DNA of 21,203 nt from Bacteroidales bacterium (GCA_022837485.1 JALHHH010000028.1:1-21203), one strand, 5' to 3'. Numbered from the stretch's first letter, positions 1-6,720 are shown. Program-made: numbers and translations. The notes: generated by a model from the sequence alone, not told the origin.

Positions 1-2691
1 AATCTAAAGGAGGTTGAAAAATTACACAGTCAGAATAAACACCTCGTTATTTCAATCGAATCGTTAGAAAGAGAAATAGAAGATAAAAACAGACAATTTC
101 AACAGAGAGAAAATACACTTCTAGATGAGAATAAATCTGCTCAAAATCAAATAGATTTGCTTAGGGAAGAAATAGCCAAAATGCAAGTAAACATTCATTT
201 GTTGGAAACAGAAAATGCAACTCTTTCAAAACAAATCGAGAATGAAAAAAAGCAAACATCAGAACAAGTAAAACTCCTTGAGGATAAAGTAAAAAATGAG
301 CTTGAAACTAATCAAGGCTTGTCTGAAAAACTTGCTAAATTGGGCAGTGACTTAGAAAAAAGCAATAAGAAAATTCACGAACTGACAAATGATGCTGAAA
401 TTCAGCAAGAAAATGAGAATGAACAACTAGAGATAGTACGCTCCCTAAAAGAGCAAATAAGCAGGCAGCAAGCCGAGATTTCAAATGCACAAAATCTAAA
501 AAATGAGTTGCTGAAATTAAAACAGATTTCTACGAACGACAAATCATTGATTAACGAGCTTACAGCTGATTTGAAAGCAGTAAGAGAGGAGATAAACACG
601 ATGAATCACGTTCAATCCCACGAAAACGAATCGCTTCAGATGGTTGATGGGGTTGTTGTTCATCAAAATATGAATGTGGGGAAAAGAACAAAAAAGGAAT
701 TTGAAAATGGCTCAAACCAATTTCAATATGAGGGGAAATTTCTCTTTGAAACCGGTTTGGCAACACAATCAGACAGCCGGGAATTTCCGAATGTTTTTTA
801 TCCCAAAAAAGATACTCCAATTTTGAAATGGCACGAAATAAAAACAAGTACTACAATCGGAGTAACAGAACCCCTGCTCGTTACAGCACTAAAAAGAATA
901 AACGAAATCGTGCCCGGCATCGTTACACTTCAGAACATAGCTCTCGGCATTCGTAATCGGGATTATAGCTACTTGCCTGATGTTGCATTATATTGGGAAA
1001 AGTATAATTTATTTATCGACATAGAAATTGATGAAGGCCGGAGGTATTATTACGGCGACATTAAATGGGTGGGTAATACCAAATACTCAGCACAGCAACT
1101 CAACGACGTGCTCAAAATCAAACGGGGAGATGTTTATAACCAGAGTGAGCTGGATGCCAATCTGAACTACAATCCCAACGAAATCGACATCAGCACCCTT
1201 TACCTCGACGATGGATACCTTTTCTTCTCGGTGACCCCGGTTGAAGTCAGGGTTGAAAACGACACCATCGACCTTGAAATGCGGATCAGGGAAGGCAAAC
1301 AGGCTACCATCAACAAAGTGATCGTTAAGGGAAATACCCGAACCAACGATCATGTGGTTATGCGTGAACTTCGGACGAGGCCCGGACAGCTGTTCAGCCG
1401 CTCCGATATCATCAGAACCACCCGCGAGCTGGCTCAGCTAAGGTATTTCGATCCGGAGAAAATAGCACCTACACCCATCCCCAACGCCAACGATGGCACC
1501 GTTGATATCGAATACAAAGTAGAGGAAACCTCCTCGGATCAGATTGAACTTTCGGGAGGATGGGGCTACGGCAGAGTAGTTGGAACCCTGGGACTTTCGT
1601 TCAATAACTTTTCGGCACGTAAAATTTTCAATAAAAGTGCCTGGAAACCAATCCCTTCGGGTGACGGACAGAAACTGAGCCTCCGTATGCAATCCTACGG
1701 AACGGGGTACCTGAGCTATAGTGCTTCCTTTACCGAACCCTGGCTGGGTGGTAAAAAACCAAATTCATTCAGCGTCAGCTATTACCATTCACTCTATTCT
1801 TACGGATCAAGAAGCAGTGAGAATTACCAGTCGTTTAAAATCGATGGTTTCATGCTGATGCTCGGAAAAAGACTTGCATGGCCCGACGACTACTTTACAC
1901 TGGTACAACGGCTAAGCATTCAGACTTACGGCCTTAAAAACTGGAATCTGCTGTCGTTCGGAAGCGGAAACGGGAACTTCAACAACTACAGTTACGGGGT
2001 GACCTTTGCCCGCAACTCCATCGACAATCCCATTTTCCAGCGTTCCGGTTCAGAAGTTTCGCTCAGCCTGGATGTAACGCCTCCGTACTCTCTTTTCAGC
2101 GACAAGAATTACGCTGCGATGACGGAACAGGACAGATTTAAATGGATAGAGTACCATAAGTGGAAGGTTAATTTTTCCGTTTATCGTCAGATTGTCGGCA
2201 ATCTGGTAATCAGCGCGCGAACCCGTTATGGATTCCTTGGACTTTACAACAGGGATATCGGGGTTACGCCTTTCGACCGTTTTTATCTTGGTGGTGACGG
2301 GCTTTCGGGATACAACAACCTGGACGGTCGCGAAATTATCGGGATGAGGGGGTATTCCAATGAGAGTCTGACACCGGATTACTGGAAAGACAAAAACCAG
2401 GGTGCTACCATATATAATAAATCAACCCTTGAACTCAGGTATCCGTTATCGCTGAATCCCAGTGCCACGATTTACGTTATGTCGTTTCTGGAAGCCGGTA
2501 ATGCCTGGAGTAACTTCAGGAGTTTCAATCCGTTTGCCCTGAAACGGTCGGCAGGTGTGGGCGTAAGGGTTTATCTGCCGATGTTCGGACTTCTGGGACT
2601 TGACTGGGGATATGGATTTGATGAGATTCCGGGCTTGCCTTCGGCAAACAAGGGTCAGTTCCATTTCTCCATCAATCAGAGTATAGATTAA
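1..2691 (+). CDS. Chimeric ORF: coiled-coil/nuclease-like protein joined to BamA C-terminal part (5' end outside window)
   Basis: The frame is open from the left edge, so the true start lies upstream; the TTG at 157 is not a credible start. Positions 1 to about 600 encode an E/K/Q/N/L-rich coiled coil. A segment ending in PD at 976-981 and D-I-E-I-D at 1018-1032 resembles a PD-(D/E)xK-like nuclease core. From about 1036 the sequence is BamA (outer-membrane protein assembly): GDIKWVGNTKYS opens one POTRA domain, INKVIVKGNTRTNDHV lies in a second, then a beta barrel of roughly 350 residues ends in GQFHFSINQSID without the usual C-terminal aromatic residue. About 550 BamA residues remain of a usual 850 or so; the signal peptide and first POTRA domains are missing. 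Base composition changes from about 32% GC (one line counted) to about 50% at the joint. The BamA identity is firm. The fusion is probably an assembly or recombination chimera. The following ompH-like genes fit a normal bamA locus. Confidence 0.8.
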   Translation, partial: NLKEVEKLHSQNKHLVISIESLEREIEDKNRQFQQRENTLLDENKSAQNQIDLLREEIAKMQVNIHLLETENATLSKQIENEKKQTSEQVKLLEDKVKNELETNQGLSEKLAKLGSDLEKSNKKIHELTNDAEIQQENENEQLEIVRSLKEQISRQQAEISNAQNLKNELLKLKQISTNDKSLINELTADLKAVREEINTMNHVQSHENESLQMVDGVVVHQNMNVGKRTKKEFENGSNQFQYEGKFLFETGLATQSDSREFPNVFYPKKDTPILKWHEIKTSTTIGVTEPLLVTALKRINEIVPGIVTLQNIALGIRNRDYSYLPDVALYWEKYNLFIDIEIDEGRRYYYGDIKWVGNTKYSAQQLNDVLKIKRGDVYNQSELDANLNYNPNEIDISTLYLDDGYLFFSVTPVEVRVENDTIDLEMRIREGKQATINKVIVKGNTRTNDHVVMRELRTRPGQLFSRSDIIRTTRELAQLRYFDPEKIAPTPIPNANDGTVDIEYKVEETSSDQIELSGGWGYGRVVGTLGLSFNNFSARKIFNKSAWKPIPSGDGQKLSLRMQSYGTGYLSYSASFTEPWLGGKKPNSFSVSYYHSLYSYGSRSSENYQSFKIDGFMLMLGKRLAWPDDYFTLVQRLSIQTYGLKNWNLLSFGSGNGNFNNYSYGVTFARNSIDNPIFQRSGSEVSLSLDVTPPYSLFSDKNYAAMTEQDRFKWIEYHKWKVNFSVYRQIVGNLVISARTRYGFLGLYNRDIGVTPFDRFYLGGDGLSGYNNLDGREIIGMRGYSNESLTPDYWKDKNQGATIYNKSTLELRYPLSLNPSATIYVMSFLEAGNAWSNFRSFNPFALKRSAGVGVRVYLPMFGLLGLDWGYGFDEIPGLPSANKGQFHFSINQSID
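1015..1041 (+). other. Chimera joint between AT-rich gene and bamA
   Basis: The residues upstream (L-F-I-D-I-E-I-D-E) fit a nuclease-like family that I recall as having a D-I-E-I-D-E-P-Y motif, and those downstream (I-D-E-G-R-x-Y-Y) fit the middle of BamA. The shared I-E-I-D-E codons at 1021-1035 would be a short stretch of identity at which two unrelated sequences could be joined in frame. Base composition changes here too. Confidence 0.6.
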
Positions 2692-2810
2692 TAGCGGGAA
2701 CTGTTTGAAGACACTTCCAGTAAAGCAATATAAAACAGGGTATTAAGAATGGCAGGTTTTTTGCATGAACCCCTGATCAGTTAACACCCAATTAACCCTC
2801 AAACCAAAAA

Positions 2811-2815
2811 GGAGG
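2811..2815 (+). promoter_or_regulatory. Strong Shine-Dalgarno site of first ompH gene
   Basis: GGAGG preceded by an A-rich run lies 7 bases before the ATG at 2823. Bacteroidota often lack clear Shine-Dalgarno sites, so this one stands out and supports the chosen start. Confidence 0.6.
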
Positions 2816-2822
2816 AAACATT

Positions 2823-3347
2823 ATGAAAAAGACCTTAATCGTAGCATTAGTCATGATTTTTGCCACTGCCGGAGCTTTCGCGCAAAAATTTGCCTATATC
2901 GACAGTGAATTCATCCTCGAGAACATCCCGGAATATTCGGATGCAAAGACCGAGATTGATGAGCTTTCCATTCAGTGGCAGGCAGAGATTGAGCAGAAAT
3001 TTACCGAGATCGACCAGCTTTACAAAAATTTCAGGGCTGAAGCTGTGCTTCTTCCCGACGACATAAAGACCAAACGTGAAGAGGAGATCATCAGCAAGGA
3101 AAGAGCTGCCAAAGAGCTCCAGAAGCAAAGGTTCGGAAATAACGGCGATTTATTCAAAAGGCGCCAGGAACTTATAAAACCCATACAGGAAAAGATTTTC
3201 GCTGCACTTGAATCCCTTGCTGCATCCGACAATTATGCCGTGATCTTTGATAAAGCCGGCAGCGTTTCCATGATGTACACCAATCCAAGATACGACATCA
3301 GTGAAGAGGTTCTTGACAAAATGGGCTACTCGTACAAAAGCCGGTAA
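2823..3347 (+). CDS. OmpH/Skp family periplasmic chaperone (first copy)
   Basis: This 174-residue protein begins with a signal peptide (MKKTLIVALVMIFATAGAFA, likely cut before Gln21). Next comes the OmpH/Skp opening QKFAYIDSEFILENIPEY, then a long charged helical stretch (about residues 40-120) that forms the coiled-coil arms in Skp, and a C-terminal strand segment (NYAVIFDKAGSVSMMYTNP). Skp-type proteins hold unfolded outer-membrane proteins in the periplasm and pass them to BamA. The length is normal for the family. It lies 131 bp downstream of the bamA barrel and 103 bp before a second ompH gene, the usual bamA-ompH-ompH order of Bacteroidales. The start is fixed by the GGAGG site and the signal peptide. 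Confidence 0.92.
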   Translation: MKKTLIVALVMIFATAGAFAQKFAYIDSEFILENIPEYSDAKTEIDELSIQWQAEIEQKFTEIDQLYKNFRAEAVLLPDDIKTKREEEIISKERAAKELQKQRFGNNGDLFKRRQELIKPIQEKIFAALESLAASDNYAVIFDKAGSVSMMYTNPRYDISEEVLDKMGYSYKSR

Positions 3348-3411
3348 CAGTTGAGCAGGTGCATATCTGATTGATATCTGCGCTAAAAAACAACCAATTA
3401 AGAAAATTTTC

Positions 3412-3419
3412 TATTTTTG
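3412..3419 (+). promoter_or_regulatory. Candidate Bacteroidota -7 promoter element for second ompH gene
   Basis: TATTTTTG matches the Bacteroidota -7 consensus TAnnTTTG and lies 31 bases before the ATG at 3451. No convincing -33 TTTG was found at the expected spacing, so the second ompH gene may have its own, perhaps weaker, promoter. Confidence 0.45.
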
Positions 3420-3450
3420 CCCAGCAATTAACTTAAACCCGAATTATTAC

Positions 3451-3966
3451 ATGAAAAACGTTCTGAAAATCTTCCTGGTACTTGCAATTGCATGTTCAGC
3501 CATGCAGGTGAGTGCTCAAAAAACCCAGAAAATCGGACATATTAATTTTGCCCAGCTTTACGAGATGATGCCCGGTCAGGATTCCATCAGGGCTGCTTTC
3601 GTAGCACACCAGGAGCAGCTTCAGGCTCAGTTTCAGGTTATGCAAACCGAATACGAAAGCAAGCTGAACGAATACCAGACTAACCAGGCTACCATGTCAA
3701 ACATTATCAAACAAACCAAGGAAAGGGAGATTATTGACCTTCAGCGCAGAATACAGGAATTCCAGCAAACTGCCCAGGAAGATCTGCAGAACAAGGAAGA
3801 AGAACTTACCGGCCCCATCATCGAGAAGGCAAGAAATGCCGTTAAAGATGTTGCCAAGGAAAACGGGTACAGTTTTATCCTGAATTCAACCGAAGGATTG
3901 GTACTCTATACCGAACCGGCCGATGACATCATGCCGATGGTAAAGAAAAAACTCGGACTTAAATAG
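3451..3966 (+). CDS. OmpH/Skp family periplasmic chaperone (second copy)
   Basis: A 171-residue Skp-like protein. Residues 1-22 (MKNVLKIFLVLAIACSAMQVSA) are a signal peptide. The mature protein starts QKTQKIGHINFAQLYEMMPG, matching the family's N-terminal strand and the conserved 'MP' region. A Gln/Glu-rich helical hairpin (about 45-125) follows, and then the C-terminal NGYSFILNSTEGLVLYTEP strand pair. It is diverged from the preceding paralogue; Bacteroidota commonly carry two such genes after bamA. It should act in the periplasm in outer-membrane protein biogenesis. A UUCG-loop terminator directly follows, so the bamA-ompH-ompH unit ends here. A TAnnTTTG box upstream suggests additional independent transcription. 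Confidence 0.92.
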   Translation: MKNVLKIFLVLAIACSAMQVSAQKTQKIGHINFAQLYEMMPGQDSIRAAFVAHQEQLQAQFQVMQTEYESKLNEYQTNQATMSNIIKQTKEREIIDLQRRIQEFQQTAQEDLQNKEEELTGPIIEKARNAVKDVAKENGYSFILNSTEGLVLYTEPADDIMPMVKKKLGLK

Positions 3967-3986
3967 TCTATTTACCGGTAGACGTA

Positions 3987-4017
3987 AAGCCATTCCTTCG
4001 GGAGTGGCTTTTTTTTT
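3987..4017 (+). terminator. Rho-independent terminator of ompH genes
   Basis: AAGCCATTCC pairs with GGAGTGGCTT (one G-U pair) around a TTCG tetraloop, and a run of nine T follows. It begins about 20 bases after the ompH stop. Confidence 0.9.
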
Positions 4018-4022
4018 GGCAA

Positions 4023-4047
4023 TAAAAAAAGCCCGGAAAACCGGGCT
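4023..4047 (-). terminator. Rho-independent terminator of cold-shock gene
   Basis: GCCCGG and CCGGGC pair around AAAA, with an A run on the left that reads as a T tract on the minus strand. It lies just past the minus-strand stop at 4070, back to back with the plus-strand terminator. Confidence 0.85.
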
Positions 4048-4069
4048 TAAAGAATTACTTGGGATGATA

Positions 4070-4261
4070 TTAAATTACTTTAACATTCACTGCATTTAAT
4101 CCTTTTCTTCCTTCCTTAAGATCGAAGGTAACTTCGTCGTTTTCCCTGATCTCATCGAGCAGTCCTGTAACATGGACAAAATACTCATTGTCAGAATCAT
4201 GATCCTTGATAAAGCCGAAGCCCTTCTGATCATTAAAGAATTTCACTGTTCCTTTACTCAT
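4070..4261 (-). CDS. CspA-type cold-shock domain protein
   Basis: A 63-residue single cold-shock domain starting MSKGTVKFFNDQKGFGFI, with RNP1 (KGFGFI) at about residues 13-18 and an RNP2-like YFVHVTGL at about 27-34. These aromatic and basic residues bind single-stranded RNA or DNA in the family; the proteins act as nucleic-acid chaperones in the cytoplasm. The frame extends upstream to 4300, but the family N-terminus MSKGTVKFF fixes the start at 4261. It has its own terminator, and a TAnnTTTG promoter box reads into it at 4295-4288. It is a monocistronic gene convergent with the ompH pair. The short length and the mostly acidic loop (KDHDSDNE) are normal for Bacteroidota copies. Confidence 0.92.
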   Translation of the reverse strand: MSKGTVKFFNDQKGFGFIKDHDSDNEYFVHVTGLLDEIRENDEVTFDLKEGRKGLNAVNVKVI

Positions 4262-4287
4262 TGTGATAAAATTATTTGATGAAGCGG

Positions 4288-4295
4288 CAAAGGTA
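4288..4295 (-). promoter_or_regulatory. Candidate -7 promoter element of cold-shock gene
   Basis: On the minus strand this reads TACCTTTG, a match to TAnnTTTG, 26 bases before the ATG at 4261. The intervening leader is AT-rich. Confidence 0.5.
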
Positions 4296-4387
4296 ATCAA
4301 AAAAGTATATGAAAATTATTTTAGTGCAAAAGAATATTACTAATACTATTTTCTGAAACCTGCGGAATAATTTACAGGAGGCGTTAG

Positions 4388-4395
4388 TACCTTTA
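4388..4395 (+). promoter_or_regulatory. Weak candidate -7 element before the 4419 gene
   Basis: TACCTTTA matches TAnnTTTG except for the last base and lies 23 bases before the ATG at 4419. No clear -33 element was found. Confidence 0.3.
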
Positions 4396-4418
4396 CATCA
4401 ACCAAAACCACATAAAAA

Positions 4419-4901
4419 ATGGAAAAACCAAGCATTGAGCCTGAATGCTGTCCGGAATTCGATCCGGAACCATGGAACGACAGGGTAATGGAATGGGATC
4501 GGAAAAAGTTTATTAAGGACAGGGTACGTACATTCCTTTATATGCCTCTAAACTTCGGAGGTGTCATGAGAAGGATAAATGCGCTGACGGAAAAAGCCGG
4601 AGCTGACATCCCCGAATGGCTGTGCTTGTCGGATCACACATCCAAATGGAATATGGACATTTTTCTGGCCGTTGACCGGGATGTGGAAGGTGCCGAAAAC
4701 ACTACCCTGAGCGGGAAATTCTTCTGCCGGGTGTATGAAGGACCGTTTAGCGATACTGGTAAATGGTCGGAAGACTTTAAACTGGCTGCGAAAGAACGGG
4801 AATTCGAAATCAAAAAATGGTATATGTGGTATACCACCTGCCCGAAATGCGCGAAAAAATACGGGAAAAATTATGTGGTGATTATCGGAAAGGCAGAATA
4901 A
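4419..4901 (+). CDS. Conserved protein of unknown function with C-terminal CPxC motif
   Basis: A 160-residue soluble protein with no signal peptide or membrane segment. The N-terminus is acidic with paired cysteines (ECCPEFDPEPW). The centre (KDRVRTFLYMPLNFGGVMRR, then LSDHTSKWNMDIFLAVDRDV) is followed by GKFFCRVYEGPF and ends in TCPKCAKKYGKNYVVIIG (Cys141 and Cys144). I recognise this layout as a conserved family of small proteins, sometimes labelled 'hydrolase', without a proven function; the overall form is compatible with a GyrI-like small-molecule binding fold, which is only a guess. The CPxC pair could bind metal or be redox active. It stands alone: it is preceded by a weak promoter box and is convergent with the thioesterase gene. 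Confidence 0.75.
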   Translation: MEKPSIEPECCPEFDPEPWNDRVMEWDRKKFIKDRVRTFLYMPLNFGGVMRRINALTEKAGADIPEWLCLSDHTSKWNMDIFLAVDRDVEGAENTTLSGKFFCRVYEGPFSDTGKWSEDFKLAAKEREFEIKKWYMWYTTCPKCAKKYGKNYVVIIGKAE

Positions 4902-4960
4902 ACAATGCAAGGCGTATTCTCCTGAAAGCGTTATACCTCCGGGATTAGAAAATGCATGGT

Positions 4961-5329
4961 TCATTCGTCCAGTCGCTGAGGAACAAAATCATCGTTCACA
5001 GCTGCTAACAAAAAACGCGCTTCAGCAGCTTTTATCTGCACGCCGCAAGATACGTTTTCCTTATGCACAACAACTTCAACGCCCAATAGCACCCGCGTGT
5101 GCGAAACAACGCGTGCCACTACCTCAACAACCTCACCCTGAAAACAGGGTTTTAAAAATCTCACCTTTTCAACCGAAACGGTAACAAGCCTACGGTTTAA
5201 ACTCCGGACAGCAGCATTGTAAGCCGCTTCATCCATCCATTTCAGCAGGTTACCCCCGAAAAGAGTACTCTGATCGTTAAGCATACCCGGCATCACAAGC
5301 CGTGTTATAATGGTTGTGTTTCTTTCCAT
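4961..5329 (-). CDS. Acyl-CoA thioesterase, hotdog fold (YciA/BACH type)
   Basis: A 122-residue single hotdog domain that hydrolyses acyl-CoA to free acid and CoA in the cytoplasm. The signature MLNDQSTLFGGNLLKWMDEAA (residues 16-36) corresponds to the family's N-x-x-G-x-x-F-G-G-x-L-x-x-W-M-D motif, with Asp33 at the catalytic acid position. The later VTVSVEKVRFLKPCFQGEVVEV stretch is the usual second conserved block. The length is on the short side of the family but complete. It is transcribed away from the DUF134 gene, and its TAnnTTTG box at 5360-5353 lies in the shared 95-bp intergenic region. The substrate chain length cannot be told from sequence. Confidence 0.9.
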   Translation of the reverse strand: MERNTTIITRLVMPGMLNDQSTLFGGNLLKWMDEAAYNAAVRSLNRRLVTVSVEKVRFLKPCFQGEVVEVVARVVSHTRVLLGVEVVVHKENVSCGVQIKAAEARFLLAAVNDDFVPQRLDE

Positions 5330-5352
5330 GTACTGCGGATATTTTGATCATG

Positions 5353-5360
5353 CAAAAATA
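5353..5360 (-). promoter_or_regulatory. -7 promoter element of thioesterase gene
   Basis: On the minus strand this reads TATTTTTG, a match to TAnnTTTG, 23 bases before the ATG at 5329. It is followed at once by one copy of the TGATCA-containing repeat. Confidence 0.55.
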
Positions 5361-5386
5361 CAAAAAAACTTGCGAAATGAACTATT

Positions 5387-5408
5387 GTTCACTATCTTTG
5401 CAGTGAAC
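5387..5408. promoter_or_regulatory. Inverted repeat operator overlapping the DUF134-gene promoter
   Basis: GTTCACT and AGTGAAC form perfect 7-base arms around an 8-base spacer. The predicted -7 box TATCTTTG (5393-5400) occupies the centre, so a dimeric repressor bound here would block transcription. The DUF134 winged-helix protein encoded just downstream is the obvious candidate, by inference. Confidence 0.65.
5393..5400 (+). promoter_or_regulatory. -7 promoter element of the 5425-14581 gene cluster
   Basis: TATCTTTG matches TAnnTTTG. A TTG at 5370-5372 lies 20 bases upstream, the spacing expected of the Bacteroidota -33 element. The ATG at 5425 is 24 bases downstream. Confidence 0.6.
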
Positions 5409-5424
5409 TTTTGATCATTTAATT

Positions 5425-6003
5425 ATGTCGCCCAACTTTAAACGACCGCGAAAGATACTCAGTCCCCCACCTGTAAAAGGCTTTAAACCTTATGGTCCCG
5501 ATCTGGGCCGTGAAAACGGTGAGCCTGTAATGCTGCTGTTTGAAGAGTACGAAGCTTTGCGGCTTTGCGATTACGATATGCTTAACCACCACCATGCGTC
5601 GCAGGAGATGGGCGTTTCACGGCCTACGTTTACCCGGATCTATGCTTCGGTGAGGCAAAAAATTGCACGGGCGTTTGTCGAAGGCAGGCAAATTATAATG
5701 GAGGGGGGTAAAGTTTATTTCGATTCGGGATGGTATCACTGTGTTTCCTGCACTTGTCTGTTCAATAATCCGGACATGGAGCAGGAGGTTACGGCATGCC
5801 CTCTCTGCGGCAGTGAAGATGTTGGAACGTCGGATGCTCTTCCGGATAACGCATATATACATCCCGGGACTGAAGATGTTTGCATGTGTCCGGCCTGCGG
5901 AATGGAAGTAAAACACCAGCCCGGACGCCCGTGCGGGCAACAGACATGCCCTTCATGCAACACCAGGATGAAACGCAAAGGAACACCAGGGTGCCGCAAA
6001 TAA
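5425..6003 (+). CDS. DUF134 winged-helix regulator with two zinc-ribbon-like modules
   Basis: A 192-residue protein. Residues 1-95 match DUF134: a basic N-terminus with PRKI, then FEEYEALRLCDYDML, and a helix-turn-helix (HHHASQEMGVSRPTFTRIY, about 55-73). The rest is cysteine-rich: C106/C109 with C125/C128 form one likely zinc ribbon, and C155/C158 with C175/C178 a second, with extra C111, C153, C170 and C190 and H164. DUF134 alone is about 100 residues; the ribbons are an extension that could sense metal, redox state or an Fe-S cluster. DUF134 genes commonly neighbour NifX-family genes in anaerobes. This one is first in the cluster and sits behind an inverted-repeat promoter, so autoregulation is likely. 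No ligand or target is proven. The DUF134 call is firm and the regulator role is inferred from the fold and position. Confidence 0.85.
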   Translation: MSPNFKRPRKILSPPPVKGFKPYGPDLGRENGEPVMLLFEEYEALRLCDYDMLNHHHASQEMGVSRPTFTRIYASVRQKIARAFVEGRQIIMEGGKVYFDSGWYHCVSCTCLFNNPDMEQEVTACPLCGSEDVGTSDALPDNAYIHPGTEDVCMCPACGMEVKHQPGRPCGQQTCPSCNTRMKRKGTPGCRK

Positions 6004-6017
6004 TAAAACTACAGATT

Positions 6018-6344
6018 ATGAAGATTGCTATAACATCAACCGGCAATTCACCGGAATCAACACTGGATCAGCGCTTTGGACGATGCGCATATTTTGTGGT
6101 TTACGATACGGAAAGCGGTGCCACCGAATTTATACCAAATCCGAACAAAAATGCGGAAGACAGTGCCGGATCGGCATCGCTTCAGCTACTGACATCCCGT
6201 AAGGTATCGAAAATCGTATCCGGGGAGTTTGGAGCTAAAATAAAAGATTTACTCGACAGGATGAAAATCCAGCTGATCGTTCTGAGAAAGCCTGAAAAAA
6301 CAATTTCTCAGATTATTGATTTGCTGGATCATACTAAAAATTAA
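6018..6344 (+). CDS. NifX/NifB-type iron-molybdenum-cofactor-binding family protein (first of three)
   Basis: A 108-residue protein of the dinitrogenase iron-molybdenum cofactor family (RNase-H-like fold). It opens MKIAITSTGNSPESTLDQRFGRCAYFVVYD, with the family's D-x-R-F-G-R motif at residues 17-22, the region that contacts the metal cluster in relatives. The usual central G-x-G-P block, seen in the two paralogues downstream, is replaced here by SGEFGAKIKDLLDRMKIQLIVL, so cluster binding may be altered. The frame runs back to 5880 inside the DUF134 gene, but the ATG at 6018 gives the family N-terminus and lies 15 bases after the DUF134 stop. In Desulfovibrio a family member (ORP) binds a Mo-Cu-S cluster. 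No nitrogenase genes are present, so a nitrogen-fixation role is unlikely. Confidence 0.85.
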   Translation: MKIAITSTGNSPESTLDQRFGRCAYFVVYDTESGATEFIPNPNKNAEDSAGSASLQLLTSRKVSKIVSGEFGAKIKDLLDRMKIQLIVLRKPEKTISQIIDLLDHTKN

Positions 6345-6390
6345 TAATCTGGATTGCTTGATCGAAACACGAACAGGCAAGTCCGGGCTG

Positions 6391-6428
6391 GCTGCAAATT
6401 CAGCTGGTCACACGCCGCAGGGCGTAAC
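6391..6428 (+). other. Short hairpins in the leader of the DUF5320-type gene
   Basis: GCTG and CAGC (6391-6404) and a better stem ACGCC-GCAG-GGCGT (6412-6425), extended by GGT/ACC with small internal loops, lie in the 114-bp spacer before 6459. There is no T tract, so this is not a standard terminator; it may be a processing or stability structure. Confidence 0.3.
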
Positions 6429-6458
6429 CGATGTTAAACAATAAAATTGGAGGCAATT

Positions 6459-6686
6459 ATGCCAGGTTTTGATCAAACAGGTCCGGAGGGACAAGGTCCC
6501 ATGACCGGGCGCAGAATGGGGAAATGCACGAATTACGGATTTTCGGTTAAAAACAAGCTTCGGGAAGAGGATGAAACACGGGATGATAATTTCCCGGGAA
6601 GAGGCCGGGGAAGAGCATGGGGAATGGGCAGAGGCCGTGGTCGTGGCGCGGGATGGCGGAACCGTTTCAGAGGAGGACAGGAATAA
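6459..6686 (+). CDS. DUF5320-type small protein with RG-rich tail
   Basis: A 75-residue basic protein. Residues 1-26 (PGFDQTGPEGQGPMTGRRMG then KCTNY) carry the signature G-P-x-G-x-G-P-M-T-G-R-x-M-G-x-C that I associate with DUF5320 and related small proteins found beside NifX-family genes in anaerobes. The second half is almost only G, R, W and A (GRGRGRAWGMGRGRGRGAGW), apparently disordered and like an RGG box. The frame could begin at a TTG (6447), but GGAGG at 6449-6453 lies 5 bases before the ATG at 6459, which also gives the conserved N-terminus. The function is unknown; nucleic-acid, metal or partner-protein binding are all possible. Its position inside the cluster suggests it serves the NifX/ATPase system. 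Confidence 0.8.
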   Translation: MPGFDQTGPEGQGPMTGRRMGKCTNYGFSVKNKLREEDETRDDNFPGRGRGRAWGMGRGRGRGAGWRNRFRGGQE

Positions 6687-6720
6687 GCAGTTAACGTATA
6701 ACCGTATAAAATACAAATGA

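Larger units (their letters stand above)
5342..5418. repeat. Two direct copies of TTTTGATCAT in the divergent promoter region
   Basis: Exact 10-base copies lie at 5342-5351 and 5409-5418, one just beyond each predicted transcription start of the divergent genes. The TGATCA core is palindromic, so each copy could be an operator half or whole site. Confidence 0.5.

Noticed and set aside
157..159. TTG as start of the first gene
   Set aside because: The same frame is open and coiled-coil-like from position 1, so the gene begins outside the window; TTG here is an internal Leu codon.
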